Shown here: one piece after another, positions 47,984-56,609 of the stretch
How the letters are laid out: each line of letters starts with the position of its first letter
How positions within the stretch are numbered: position 1 is the stretch's first letter
NCBI RefSeq assembly: GCF_003254295.1
Contig: NZ_QKZO01000003.1
Span: forward strand, 321,037-385,036
DNA length: 64,000 nucleotides
From: Rhodobacter capsulatus
GTDB lineage: Bacteria; Pseudomonadota; Alphaproteobacteria; Rhodobacterales; Rhodobacteraceae
Direction: 5' to 3'
Notes under the pieces: generated by a model
The model's input: only the letters and a program-made list of their open reading frames with translations
Database searches by the model: none
What the model was told of the DNA's origin: nothing
Position numbers and translations under genes: made by a program

Positions 47984-50658
47984 GCCTTTGGCGCGGCATT
48001 CAGGGGCGGCTGTTGCTGATCGTCGCGCTCTCCACCCTGGCGATGGCGCTGGCGGGGGTCGCGGCGATCCGGGCGCTCGATCAGATCGGCGAGGCGGCAG
48101 AGACCGTCACCGGCCGCGATGTGCCCGCGATGGCGGCGGCCTTGCGGCTGGCGCGGATCGGCGACCGGCTGCAAAGCCGCGGCGCCAGCCTGATGGCCGC
48201 CAGCACCGCCGAAGCGCTGAGCGAGGCGCAGCGCGCCATCGATGCCGATCTGGCGGCCTTTGCCGAGCAGATGCGCGCCCTGCGCGCCGCCGCGCCCGGG
48301 GAGAACTCGGATCAGATCGCCACGCTTTCGGCCGATCTGGCGGCGCGGCTGCGCGCGCTTTCCGCCGATCTCGACCGGCTCCGCGCCGTTGCGACACTGC
48401 GCGCGGCGGAACGGGCAAAGATGCTGGCGCAACAGGATTTTCTGCGCCAGCTGCTGGGCCCCTCGATCCTCGCGGTGGAGGCGATCACCGCAGGTGAGAC
48501 CCTGCCCGACCCAGAGATCTACCGCACCGCCGTGCGCTCGCAGGCGCCGCTGCTGGCGGCGGAACGGCTGACCGACCGGGCGATGTCGGAGCTGCTCCTG
48601 GCGGGCGATGCGCGCGACGCGCCGGCGCTGCAGGCTGGCCGCGCCGCCTATCGGCGCACGCTGGCGCAGCTTGACGCCACCGGGGCGGCGCTGCCCGCGG
48701 GCTTGCGCGCCGAGTTCCGCAGGGCCCTTGTCGCCTTTCACAATCAGGCAAAAACGGGCGGGATCTTCGATCTGCAGGCCGAGGACATGGCCGCCCGCGC
48801 CCGGGCCGAGGCCGATCTGCGCGGCGCGGCGGCGCGGGCGGCGGATCTGAAGACCGCGGTCGACGGCCGGGTGATCGCCGCAAGCACCACCACCGCCGAG
48901 GTGACCGAAAGCCTGCGCCGCACGATTCTGGAACGCACCGCGCAATTCGCGGCGATCGGCCTTGCGGTGATCCTGATCGCCGGGGGGCTGTCCTATGGTC
49001 TGGTGATCCGGCCGCTCGCGCGCAATCTGCGCGGGGTGACGGCGGCGATGGTGCGGCTGGCCGCGGGGGAACGCGACGCCACCGTGCCCGGCGCCAGCCG
49101 CGCCGACGAAATCGGCGATCTCGCCCGCGCCTTCAGCGTCTTTCGCGAAAACTCGGCGCAGGTGGAAAAGCTGGACCGCGAGCTGGCGGAACGCTCGAGC
49201 CTGCTTCTGGCGACTTTCGAGACGATGAAGGACGGGTTTTCCGTCTTTGATCGCGACCGGCGGCTGGTGGCCTGCAATCCGCAATATCTGACGCTGCATG
49301 ATTTCACCGCCGCGGAGGTCGCCACCGCCCCCACGATCACCGAGATCAACCGGATGCTGACGGCGCGGGGGGTGCAGGCCAGCCTGCCCGACGGCACGCC
49401 GGTCGACTTGGACGATCTGGTGCCGCGGCGGCTGGCCGGGCCGACGCGGATCGAGATGCGCTTTCCCGCGGGGCGGGTGCTGGAGCTGCGCTCGAACCCG
49501 ATCCCGATGGGCGGTTTCGCCACGATCCACATGGATGTGACCGAAAGCCGGGCGACGCAAAGCCAGCTCTTGCACGCGCAAAAGCTGGAGACGGTGGGCC
49601 AGCTGACCGGGGGCATCGCGCATGATTTCAACAACATCCTGGCGGTGATCATCGGCAATCTGAACATTCTGGCGCGCGAATTGGGCCCCAGCCCGGCGCT
49701 GAAGGCGCGGGCCGAGCGTGGCCTGTCCGCCGCCAACCGCGCCGCCGGGCTGATCAACCGGCTGTTGACCTTTTCGCGCCGCCAGCGCCTTGCCCCCGAA
49801 AATGTCGATCTGAACGGCCTCGTGCACGGGATGCTGGATCTCTTGCAGTCAAGCCTGGGGTCGGGGGTGCGGATCACGCCGGATCTGGCCGCGGATCTGC
49901 CGCGGGTGCGTGTCGATCCGGGGCAGCTGGAAAACGCGCTGATGAACCTGGCGGTGAATGCCCGCGACGCGATGGAGGGGGCCGGAGAGATCACCGTCAC
50001 CACCCGGCGCGCCGCCGATGGCTTTGTCGAACTGGCCGTTTCCGACACCGGCGCGGGCATCCCGCCCGACCTTCTGGATCAGGTTTTCGAGCCCTTCTTC
50101 ACCACGAAACCCGTGGGCAAGGGCAGCGGGCTGGGCCTGTCCATGGTCTATGGTTTCGTGCGGCAATCGGGCGGCACGGTGACGATCGACAGCGCCCCGG
50201 GGGCGGGCACCCGCGTCAGCCTGCGCCTGCTGGAGAGCCCCGCGCCCGAGGCCCCCGCGCGCCCCGAAGGGCTGGACACGGCCGAGGCCTGCATTCTGGC
50301 CGTCGATGACGACGCCGACCTGCTGGAGATCACCGCCGATCAGCTGCGCCGTCTGGGCCATGCCGTCGTCACCGCGCCCGACGGGCTGAGCGCGCTTGAA
50401 ATGCTGCAGGAAATTCCCGAAATCGACCTGCTTTACACCGATCTGGCGATGCCGGGGCTGGACGGCCGGGCGCTGGCCGAGAAGGCGCAGGCGCTGCGCC
50501 CGGATCTGCCGGTGCTCTTCACCTCGGGCGCGCCGGGCAAGGCGGGGGCGGATCTGCCGAACCTGTTGCGCAAGCCCGTCCCCGAGGAGGTTCTGGCCGC
50601 GGCGATCCGCCTGACGCTGGAAGATCAGAGCCGCCGCACCTCGGCATCGAGCACATAA
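47980..50658 (+). CDS. Hybrid sensor histidine kinase (TorS-like)
   Basis: The 892-residue inner-membrane kinase has a first membrane helix (LLLIVALSTLAMALAGVAAI), a periplasmic helical domain of about 300 residues as in TorS, a second helix (AAIGLAVILIAGGLSYGLVI, about residue 325-345) and HAMP. A PAS domain follows (about 410-530), then the His-kinase domain with H548 in GGIAHDFNN, ATP-binding N-box NLAVNARDAM and GSGLGLSMVYGF. Last comes a receiver domain with D821 in YTDLAMPG. Its start overlaps the binding-protein gene. Its 3' end overlaps the convergent response regulator by 34 bases. The receiver could relay to that regulator. Confidence 0.93.
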   Translation: MSLWRGIQGRLLLIVALSTLAMALAGVAAIRALDQIGEAAETVTGRDVPAMAAALRLARIGDRLQSRGASLMAASTAEALSEAQRAIDADLAAFAEQMRALRAAAPGENSDQIATLSADLAARLRALSADLDRLRAVATLRAAERAKMLAQQDFLRQLLGPSILAVEAITAGETLPDPEIYRTAVRSQAPLLAAERLTDRAMSELLLAGDARDAPALQAGRAAYRRTLAQLDATGAALPAGLRAEFRRALVAFHNQAKTGGIFDLQAEDMAARARAEADLRGAAARAADLKTAVDGRVIAASTTTAEVTESLRRTILERTAQFAAIGLAVILIAGGLSYGLVIRPLARNLRGVTAAMVRLAAGERDATVPGASRADEIGDLARAFSVFRENSAQVEKLDRELAERSSLLLATFETMKDGFSVFDRDRRLVACNPQYLTLHDFTAAEVATAPTITEINRMLTARGVQASLPDGTPVDLDDLVPRRLAGPTRIEMRFPAGRVLELRSNPIPMGGFATIHMDVTESRATQSQLLHAQKLETVGQLTGGIAHDFNNILAVIIGNLNILARELGPSPALKARAERGLSAANRAAGLINRLLTFSRRQRLAPENVDLNGLVHGMLDLLQSSLGSGVRITPDLAADLPRVRVDPGQLENALMNLAVNARDAMEGAGEITVTTRRAADGFVELAVSDTGAGIPPDLLDQVFEPFFTTKPVGKGSGLGLSMVYGFVRQSGGTVTIDSAPGAGTRVSLRLLESPAPEAPARPEGLDTAEACILAVDDDADLLEITADQLRRLGHAVVTAPDGLSALEMLQEIPEIDLLYTDLAMPGLDGRALAEKAQALRPDLPVLFTSGAPGKAGADLPNLLRKPVPEEVLAAAIRLTLEDQSRRTSASST

Positions 50659-51335
50659 CCCGCGCCGCGTTCGGTGCGGATCAGTTGCGGCGCGCGCGGA
50701 TTGGGCTCGATCTTGCGCCGCAGCCGCAAGATCAGCACGTCGATGGTGCGGTCAAAGACCTCGCCGCCATCGGCGCGGGTGCGTTCGAGCAGCTGATCGC
50801 GGCTGAGCACGCAGCGCGGTGCCCGCACAAAGGCCTCCAGCAGCAGGAATTCCGCATTGGTCAGCGCCACCGCCTGCCCCGCGGGGGTTTCCAGCACCCG
50901 CGCCGTCAGGTCGATCACCCAGCCCGCGAAGCTGCGCCGGTCATGTTCGGTCAGCGCAACCGGCACCGCGGCGGCGCCCGAGCGGCGCAGCACCGCCTTG
51001 ATCCGCGCCACCAATTCGCGTGGATTGAAGGGTTTGACCACATAATCATCGGCGCCCATTTCAAGGCCGACGATCCGGTCCACATCGCCGCCCAGCCCGG
51101 TCAGCATGATGATCGGAATCGCGGAAGTTGCCCGCAACCGCGCGGCCAGGCTCAGCCCGTCCTGATCGGGCAGGCGCAGATCAAGCAAGATCAGATCGGG
51201 CGCAGCCGCCGCCAGCGCGGGCGCCACCTCGGCCGCGGTCGCCGCCTCGGTCACCTCCCAGTCGCGCGATTCGAGCTCGTAGCGCACAAGCTCGCGCACA
51301 TCCGGGTCGTCATCGACGATCAGAATCCTCACCAT
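50625..51335 (-). CDS. OmpR-family response regulator
   Basis: The 236-residue regulator has a receiver domain (VDDD at residues 7-10, phosphorylated D52 in LILLDLRLPD, K in VVKPFNP) and a winged-helix DNA-binding domain (about 130-230, ending RTERGAGYVLD). It is encoded tail-to-tail with the hybrid kinase, overlapping it by 34 bases, and is the likely output of the binding-protein/kinase pair; TorR is the classical counterpart. Targets unknown; the nearby fru operon is one candidate. ATG at 51335. Confidence 0.93.
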   Translation of the reverse strand: MVRILIVDDDPDVRELVRYELESRDWEVTEAATAAEVAPALAAAAPDLILLDLRLPDQDGLSLAARLRATSAIPIIMLTGLGGDVDRIVGLEMGADDYVVKPFNPRELVARIKAVLRRSGAAAVPVALTEHDRRSFAGWVIDLTARVLETPAGQAVALTNAEFLLLEAFVRAPRCVLSRDQLLERTRADGGEVFDRTIDVLILRLRRKIEPNPRAPQLIRTERGAGYVLDAEVRRL

Positions 51336-51413
51336 GCCGCAGGCCTCCCCGGCCTCACCATAAAAGGGGATCGCCCCGCCCGCCAGCCTGCAGGCGTTCG
51401 GGAATGCGGGCGG

Positions 51414-51587
51414 TCAGGAGTGCGGGGCGGCGGGGTCTTCGGTCGGGCTGTCCTCTTCCTCGGCAAGATCGCCCGGAATGACGTAGCTGCCCCTCAGCCA
51501 GCGCGCCAGATCGACATCGGCGCAGCGTTTCGAGCAGAAGGGGCGGTATTTCGGCTCGGTCGCCTTGCCGCAGATCGGGCAGCTCAT
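51414..51587 (-). CDS. yacG: YacG zinc-finger protein (DNA gyrase inhibitor)
   Basis: A 57-residue zinc protein with CPICGKA (residues 3-9) and FCSKRCADVDL (residues 17-27), the C-X2-C and C-X3-C metal site of the YacG/DUF329 family, followed by an acidic tail. YacG of E. coli binds GyrB and inhibits gyrase. Its ATG at 51587 overlaps the stop of the ribonuclease gene, so it is the last gene of infA-maf-rng-yacG. Length agrees with the family (about 60-65 residues). Confidence 0.9.
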   Translation of the reverse strand: MSCPICGKATEPKYRPFCSKRCADVDLARWLRGSYVIPGDLAEEEDSPTEDPAAPHS

Positions 51588-52624
51588 GTCCGCCCCGCCA
51601 GCAGGGACGCCAGCGCCGCCCGGTCACGCTTGCGCACGAGTTCGTAAAGCCCCAGCGGCGTCCAGCCCGCAAGGCTGGTTTCCGCCGCTTCGGTCTTGAA
51701 GGCCGCGCGCAGCTGCTGTTCCAGCACCAGACGGTCTTTCTTCGGCATCGGCGCGAAATCGACCACGACCTGACCGCCCAGCCCCCGCAGCCGCAGCTGC
51801 CGCGGCAGATCGCGGGCAGCGGCGATATTGGCTTTCAGCGCCGCGGCGGGCGAGGTGTCGGCGCCGGTGTTCACATCGACGGCGACCAGCGCGCGCGTCG
51901 GCTCGATCATCAGGTGACCGCCGCCGGGCAGCGCCACGCGGGGCGACAGAACCGCGTCGATCGCTTCCAGAACGCCATGATCTTCAAAGCCCTCCACCAC
52001 CTCGTCGGGGGCGGGATCGGCCCATTCGCGCCAGGCTTCCTCGTGCGGCGCAGGCGCATCGACGAGCAATTCCGGCGCGCCCTCGACATCGGCCAGAACC
52101 GCCTCGGCCAGCTCGCGCAGGCCCGCCAGATCCTCGACGATCTCGCCTTCTTCCGCGCCCTCGCAGGCCGAGCGCAGGATCAGGCCCATCTCCGAGCCCT
52201 CCATCACCACAGCCGCCAGCGCCTGCAGACCTTCGCGCGTATCTTCCTCGCGGATGCGGCGCGAGACATTCAGCCCCGGCGCGCCCGGGGTGACGATGCC
52301 GTAGCGGCCCTTGAACAACAGCCGCAGCGTCACCGGGATCGCCTTGCCCGGTTCCGCCCCGCCCGAGACCTGCACCAGCACCGATTGCCCCGGCGACAGC
52401 CCCTTGGCGTCTTTCAAAAAGCCCTTTTCGGCCCCCGGAAGCGCCACGAACAGACCGCCCTGCCCTTTCATCGGCCGTTCGATCTTCGCGCGGCAGATCG
52501 CACCGGGCGCCAGCGCCATCGCGTCCGAAACATCGACAAGCAGGTCTTCGAGCTGGCCATCGACCATCAGCGCGGCGGCCTCAAGCCCGCCGACCGCGCC
52601 CAGAACCACGATCCGACCCTTCAT
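51584..52624 (-). CDS. rng: Ribonuclease E/G family protein (RNase G type)
   Basis: The 346-residue ribonuclease is short for the family (E. coli RNase G has 489 residues). It keeps the S1-like N-terminus ([19 protein letters not shown]), RNase H-like parts and the catalytic core with [19 protein letters not shown] and [11 protein letters not shown], including the active-site Asp residues. It lacks the C-terminal Zn-link and small domain, so it is a trimmed RNase G-like enzyme. Rhodobacteraceae often carry this short form between maf and yacG. The ATG at 52624 overlaps the maf stop. Confidence 0.88.
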   Translation of the reverse strand: MKGRIVVLGAVGGLEAAALMVDGQLEDLLVDVSDAMALAPGAICRAKIERPMKGQGGLFVALPGAEKGFLKDAKGLSPGQSVLVQVSGGAEPGKAIPVTLRLLFKGRYGIVTPGAPGLNVSRRIREEDTREGLQALAAVVMEGSEMGLILRSACEGAEEGEIVEDLAGLRELAEAVLADVEGAPELLVDAPAPHEEAWREWADPAPDEVVEGFEDHGVLEAIDAVLSPRVALPGGGHLMIEPTRALVAVDVNTGADTSPAAALKANIAAARDLPRQLRLRGLGGQVVVDFAPMPKKDRLVLEQQLRAAFKTEAAETSLAGWTPLGLYELVRKRDRAALASLLAGRT

Positions 52625-53196
52625 GCGTCCTCTCCCATGGCAAGGCCCGCCGCGCGCAACAGCACGGCGGTCTCGGCCAGCGGCAGGCCGACGACGCCGG
52701 TGAACGAGCCTTGAATCCAAGGCACGAAGGCCCCGGCAAGGCCCTGAATGGCATAGCCGCCCGCCTTGCCCTGCCATTCACCGCTGGCAAGATAGCCGTT
52801 CACTTCCGCATTCGAGAGCGGGCGGAATTTCACCACCGTATCCACCAGCCGCTCGCGCAGGCCCAAGGCCGTGCGCACGGCAACCGCGGTCAGCACATGA
52901 TGGCGACGGCCCGACAGCAGCCACAGGAACTCGGCCGCTTCCTTTTCATCGGCGGGCTTGCCCAGAATCCGGCGCCCGCAGGTGACGGTGGTATCGGCGG
53001 TCAGGATCACCTCATCGCCCGCACAATCCAGCACCGCCGCCTTTTCGCGCGCCATGCGCGCGACATAGGCGCGGGCATCCTCGCCGCGTTCGGGGGTTTC
53101 GTCGATGTCGGGGATACGCACCTCGGCCGGGGTCAGACCCAGCTGACCCAGAAGCTCGCGTCGCCGCGGGCTGGCCGATCCGAGGATGAGCTTCAC
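52621..53196 (-). CDS. maf: Maf-family nucleotide pyrophosphatase
   Basis: The 191-residue hydrolase has the Maf hallmarks: [17 protein letters not shown] at the N-terminus, [20 protein letters not shown] (with the conserved DE and ARxYVxR-type residues) and [18 protein letters not shown]. Maf proteins hydrolyse dTTP/UTP or modified nucleotides in the cytosol. The start is GTG at 53196, overlapping the infA stop in a GTGA junction, so it is co-translated with infA. Confidence 0.92.
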   Translation of the reverse strand: MKLILGSASPRRRELLGQLGLTPAEVRIPDIDETPERGEDARAYVARMAREKAAVLDCAGDEVILTADTTVTCGRRILGKPADEKEAAEFLWLLSGRRHHVLTAVAVRTALGLRERLVDTVVKFRPLSNAEVNGYLASGEWQGKAGGYAIQGLAGAFVPWIQGSFTGVVGLPLAETAVLLRAAGLAMGEDA

Positions 53197-53411
53197 TTGA
53201 AGCGGTAGTTGATGCGACCCTTGGTCAGGTCATAGGTGTTCATTTCCACCTGCACCCGGTCGCCTGCCAGAACACGGATGCGGTTCTTGCGCATCTTGCC
53301 TGCCATATGCGCGATGATCTCATGGCCGTTTTCCAGCTCGACCTTGAACGTCGCGTTCGGCAGGAGTTCCTTCACGACGCCGGGGAATTCGAGCATTTCT
53401 TCCTTGGCCAT
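53193..53411 (-). CDS. infA: Translation initiation factor IF-1
   Basis: The 72-residue OB-fold protein [20 protein letters not shown]... is a clear IF-1, with [20 protein letters not shown] and NYRFK at the end. It binds the ribosomal A site during initiation. The ATG at 53411 is preceded by GGAGTGACC; a GTG two codons upstream is not needed. First gene of the infA-maf-rng-yacG operon. Confidence 0.98.
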   Translation of the reverse strand: MAKEEMLEFPGVVKELLPNATFKVELENGHEIIAHMAGKMRKNRIRVLAGDRVQVEMNTYDLTKGRINYRFK

Positions 53412-53493
53412 GGTCACTCCATTGGGGATACCCGCACGGATGCGGCGGGCGCGCTTTCTTTGCGCCCGCTAAAGGCAGAATTCAAGGGCAATG

Positions 53494-54396
53494 TCAAGAT
53501 TTTCGGGGGGATTCGACCACGGTGCGGATCTGCACCGCCTGCAGAGGCTGCTCCGACCAGTGCTGGAACAGCAGTACCGAGCCGTCGCGGCGGCTGTGCG
53601 TGACCTGGTCCAGATCGACCGTGGCGACGACCCAGCCGGGTTCGTCATAGCCCCCGATCGCCAGCACGCCATCGTCCGGCCAGCCCGCGTCGGGGGGGCC
53701 GTAGATCCCTGCGGCGCCGTGATTTTCATCGACCGCGGGGCACCAGGGCGCAAGGCCCACGACCGGCGCCTGCACCGTCACGCACTGGTTTTCCAGGGCC
53801 CGCGCCTGCGCCCCGATCCGCACCCGGTTGTAGCCCGCGGCAGCATCGGTGCAGCTCGGCGCCAGCAAGATCTCCGCCCCCGCTTCGCACAGGGCCCGCG
53901 ACAAAAGGGGAAATTCGCTGTCATAGCAGATCACGATGCCGATCTTGCCGATTCCGGTCTCGAACAGCGTGAGTCCCCGGCCCGGGCCGATGGTCCAGTC
54001 CTCGCGTTCGAAGCGGGTCATGATCGCCTTGTCCTGATGGCCGATCCGCCCCGCGGGGCCAAACAGCACGGCGCGGTTGCGCAGATCATAGCCGTCCTGC
54101 GCCGGGCCCGAGGGGGCAAGGATGTAAAGGCCGAATTCGATCGCAAGGCCCTCGAAATGACGCTCCATCGCGGCGCGGTGGTGCAACACCTCGGCCACGG
54201 CGCGGCGCAGATCGGCGGCGACCTCGGCCCCGCCAAGGCTGGCCAGTTCCATCGCCGCATATTCGGGAAAGACCAGCAGATCGGCTTTCTTCAAGGCCGC
54301 CATCTGCACCCAGGCGCGGGTCTTGGCTTCATAGCCGGCCCAGTCCTCGGCCCAGTCGAGCGGATAGGCCGCGGCGGCGATGGTGACATGTCTCAC
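53494..54396 (-). CDS. Carbon-nitrogen hydrolase (nitrilase family)
   Basis: The 300-residue enzyme has the Glu-Lys-Cys triad in order: FPEYAAMEL (Glu about 45), HQDKAIMTRFE (Lys about 123) and VICYDSEFPLL (Cys about 159). These place it in the amidase/omega-amidase branch rather than true nitrilases. The substrate is not predictable. The GTG start at 54396 overlaps the stop of the GNAT gene upstream (GTGA). With the GNAT and SnoaL-like genes it forms a tight three-gene operon. It ends 82 bases before infA. Confidence 0.85.
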   Translation of the reverse strand: MRHVTIAAAAYPLDWAEDWAGYEAKTRAWVQMAALKKADLLVFPEYAAMELASLGGAEVAADLRRAVAEVLHHRAAMERHFEGLAIEFGLYILAPSGPAQDGYDLRNRAVLFGPAGRIGHQDKAIMTRFEREDWTIGPGRGLTLFETGIGKIGIVICYDSEFPLLSRALCEAGAEILLAPSCTDAAAGYNRVRIGAQARALENQCVTVQAPVVGLAPWCPAVDENHGAAGIYGPPDAGWPDDGVLAIGGYDEPGWVVATVDLDQVTHSRRDGSVLLFQHWSEQPLQAVQIRTVVESPRKS

Positions 54397-54974
54397 AGCG
54401 GCCTCCCCCAGAATTGCAACGGTTTCGCAGTCTCGCCCGCGGCGCCGATATCCGTCCAGCGGAAATGCGCGATCACGCCGGGCAGGGGCACATAGCCGCG
54501 CTTTTGCCAGAACCCGTCAAGCGGGCGGTAAGTGTCTGGTTTCAGTGGATGATCCTTGGGGCGGATCACCGCGCAAAAGGCGCTGAAGCGGCGGCCGAGC
54601 GCCCTTGCATGGGCCTCGCGCGCGTCGAAGAAGGCGTGGCCAAGGCCCTGGCCGCGATAATCGGGCAACAGCACCGACTCGGCGCAGTAAAAGACCGTCT
54701 CGAGCGGCAGGCCGGTCGGGGCGAAGGAGGCGGCGAAATCCTCCGCATGATCTTCCAGCGGCGTGCCGGTGGCGGCGCCCACCAGCCGCGGCCCGTCAAA
54801 GGCGCCGACGACGACGGCGCCGGGCGAGGTCCGGTAGCTTTCCAGATAGCGGCGTTCATAGTCCAGCGAGCCCTCGTAAAGATAGGGCCAGTCGCGAAAG
54901 ACCGCGATGCGCAGCGCCGCCACATCGTCCAGCGCGGCATCAAGCGCCGGGCCGGTCAGAACCCGCGTTTCCAT
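54393..54974 (-). CDS. GNAT-family N-acetyltransferase
   Basis: The 193-residue protein has the acetyl-CoA-binding motif A in VLLPDYRGQGLGHAFFDARE (residues 108-127; Q/RxxGxG/A core is YRGQGLG), the GNAT hallmark. N-terminal part METRVLTGPALDAALDDVAA. Substrate not known; being translationally coupled to an amidase-type hydrolase and a SnoaL-like protein suggests a small-molecule pathway. ATG at 54974 overlaps the stop of the upstream gene in a TGATG junction. Confidence 0.8.
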   Translation of the reverse strand: METRVLTGPALDAALDDVAALRIAVFRDWPYLYEGSLDYERRYLESYRTSPGAVVVGAFDGPRLVGAATGTPLEDHAEDFAASFAPTGLPLETVFYCAESVLLPDYRGQGLGHAFFDAREAHARALGRRFSAFCAVIRPKDHPLKPDTYRPLDGFWQKRGYVPLPGVIAHFRWTDIGAAGETAKPLQFWGRPL

Positions 54975-55381
54975 CAGCGGACCTGACGGATCCAGTCGGC
55001 CAGGTTGTAATAGGTGGTGACGCGCTGGATGCGGTTGCCGCGCAGGGTGAAGAAGCTGCCCGCGGGCAGGATGTAGCTTTGGCCGCGCGCCTCGGGCAGG
55101 CCGTCGTCGGTGGCGATGTAGCGGCCATGGACGGTAAATTCCGCCGCCGCGCGGCTGCCCGCATCATTCGCCATCACCACGATGTCGGCCAGCGTCTCGC
55201 GGTAGCAGCGGGACATGTGGGCGTTGAAGGCGCGGAAGGTTTCGACGCCGCGGCGGATTTCGCCCTCGTTGACGTGATGCTCGAAATCCTCGGTCAGAAG
55301 CGCCTCCATCGCCGAGGTGTCGCCCCGGTTGAAGGCGTCGTAATAGGCGGAAATCACGGCAAGGGCGGCGGCGCGGGGCAT
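54974..55381 (-). CDS. SnoaL/NTF2-like protein
   Basis: The 135-residue protein has the cone-shaped NTF2 fold pattern: an N-terminal helix (AVISAYYDAFNRGDTSAMEALLTEDFEHH, the YYDAFNxGD motif) followed by strands ending in YYNLADWIRQV. Members are ketosteroid-isomerase-like or carry unknown substrates. GGAGG lies 9 bases before the ATG at 55381, which I prefer to an earlier in-frame codon. First gene of the operon with the GNAT and nitrilase-type genes. Confidence 0.8.
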   Translation of the reverse strand: MPRAAALAVISAYYDAFNRGDTSAMEALLTEDFEHHVNEGEIRRGVETFRAFNAHMSRCYRETLADIVVMANDAGSRAAAEFTVHGRYIATDDGLPEARGQSYILPAGSFFTLRGNRIQRVTTYYNLADWIRQVR

Positions 55382-55475
55382 CGGATCCTCCATCTGGTGC
55401 CGCATCTGTGGCATGAGCGGCCGGTTTGGTCAAACCTTGGAACCGGCAGGGCATGGGGCAAAAGCGGCATGGGGT

Positions 55476-55684
55476 TCGGGCGGGGAAACGCGACCCGCGT
55501 TTCCCCGCCCGCGGCGCCCCGGTTGTGGCATGACCGTTTCAGCCCGCACAACAGAGGGCAGCGCCCGGCCCGGCGGGCGAGAAGCGCCCGCCATGGGCGG
55601 GGCGGGCGCTGCCCGAGGGCCTCTGGGCCCTCGGGGGTCGCGGGACTGCTGTGAGGCATGGCCAAGGCGATGGCCTTGGCCAAG
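55476..55684 (-). repeat. Structured interspersed repeat, copy C
   Basis: Third copy (core 55551-55634). The left hairpin is perfect over 16 pairs, CGGGCGGGGAAACGCG with CGCGTTTCCCCGCCCG. The right end GGCCAAGG/CCTTGGCC lies 5 bases from the stop of the leftward reductase gene. This copy fills most of the 308-base gap between the reductase and the SnoaL-like gene. Confidence 0.88.
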
Positions 55685-55689
55685 GCAGC

Positions 55690-56523
55690 TCACGCCAGCG
55701 CCGCCCGCACGGTTTCCGCCATCGGCACCGTCGGCCGCCCGATCAGCCGCGAGAGCGTCTGGCTGTCGTCGTAAAGCGCCCCGGCCGTGCCCACCACCGC
55801 ATCGGATTGGGCCAGCGTCGCGGCAAAGGCGGCGGGCAGGCCGAAGCCTTCGAGCGCCTTGGCATAGTCCGCCTGCGTCATGTTCACATAGGCGACCGGC
55901 TTGCCCGATTGCGCCGCGACCTCGGCCGCAAGCTCGGCCATGGTGAAGGCGCTGTCCCCCGCAAGTTCATAGACCTGCCCCTCGTGGCCCGGCTCCAGCG
56001 CCACCACCGCCGCCGCTTCGGCATAATCGGCCCGCGGCGCGGCGGCATATTTCCCCTCGCCCGCCGCGCCGATCAGCGCCCCATGCGCCAGCGCCGCGCC
56101 AAGATTGCCGGTCAGGTTCTCGGTGTACCAGCCGTTGCGCAGGATCGTATAAGCGACGCCCGAGGCCTTCAGCGCGGCCTCGGTCGCGATGTGATCGGCG
56201 GCCAGCAGCGTCATCGGCGAGGCATCGCCCTTGAGCACCGAGGTATAGACGATCCGCCCCACGCCCGCGGCCTTGGCCGCCGCGATCGCCCTGGCATGCT
56301 GCCCGGCGCGGTCGTTGAAATCATTGCTGGAAATCAGCACCAGCACCGAAACTCCGGCCAGCGCCGCCGCATCGGGGGCGGTGTAGTCGAAGGCGCGGGC
56401 CTCGTATCCCACGATGCGCGCGGGCGTGCGGGCAAGGGCGACGGGCGCGGCGCCGCGGGCTTTCAGCGCGGCAAGGACAAGCGTCCCCAGTTGTCCGGTG
56501 GCGGCAGAGACGGCGATGGTCAT
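55690..56523 (-). CDS. NAD(P)H-binding reductase, QorB/NmrA-like
   Basis: The 277-residue Rossmann-fold protein starts MTIAVSAATGQLGTLVLAAL (GxTGxxG-type motif as AATGQLG) and has the NmrA/QorB-type core (YTSVLKGDASPMTLLAADH, ILRNGWYTENL). Such proteins reduce quinones with NAD(P)H or sense redox. AAGGA lies 6 bases before the ATG at 56523. It diverges from an HxlR-family gene, the usual partner of qorB-type genes, pointing to control by electrophile or quinone stress. Repeat copy C begins 5 bases after its stop. Confidence 0.85.
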   Translation of the reverse strand: MTIAVSAATGQLGTLVLAALKARGAAPVALARTPARIVGYEARAFDYTAPDAAALAGVSVLVLISSNDFNDRAGQHARAIAAAKAAGVGRIVYTSVLKGDASPMTLLAADHIATEAALKASGVAYTILRNGWYTENLTGNLGAALAHGALIGAAGEGKYAAAPRADYAEAAAVVALEPGHEGQVYELAGDSAFTMAELAAEVAAQSGKPVAYVNMTQADYAKALEGFGLPAAFAATLAQSDAVVGTAGALYDDSQTLSRLIGRPTVPMAETVRAALA

Positions 56524-56574
56524 GGGCATTCCTTTCGTTGACTTGCCCGATCTCGCCACAGGTGCTATCAAAAC

Positions 56575-56602
56575 GTAAGTACCCACATGAATGTAAGTAT
56601 CC
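56575..56602. promoter_or_regulatory. Direct repeats, likely HxlR operator
   Basis: GTAAGTACCC (56575-56584) and GTAAGTATCC (56593-56602) repeat with an 18-base period between the divergent QorB-like and HxlR genes. A plausible site for the HxlR protein; not tested. Confidence 0.5.
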
Positions 56603-56609
56603 GAAAAAG

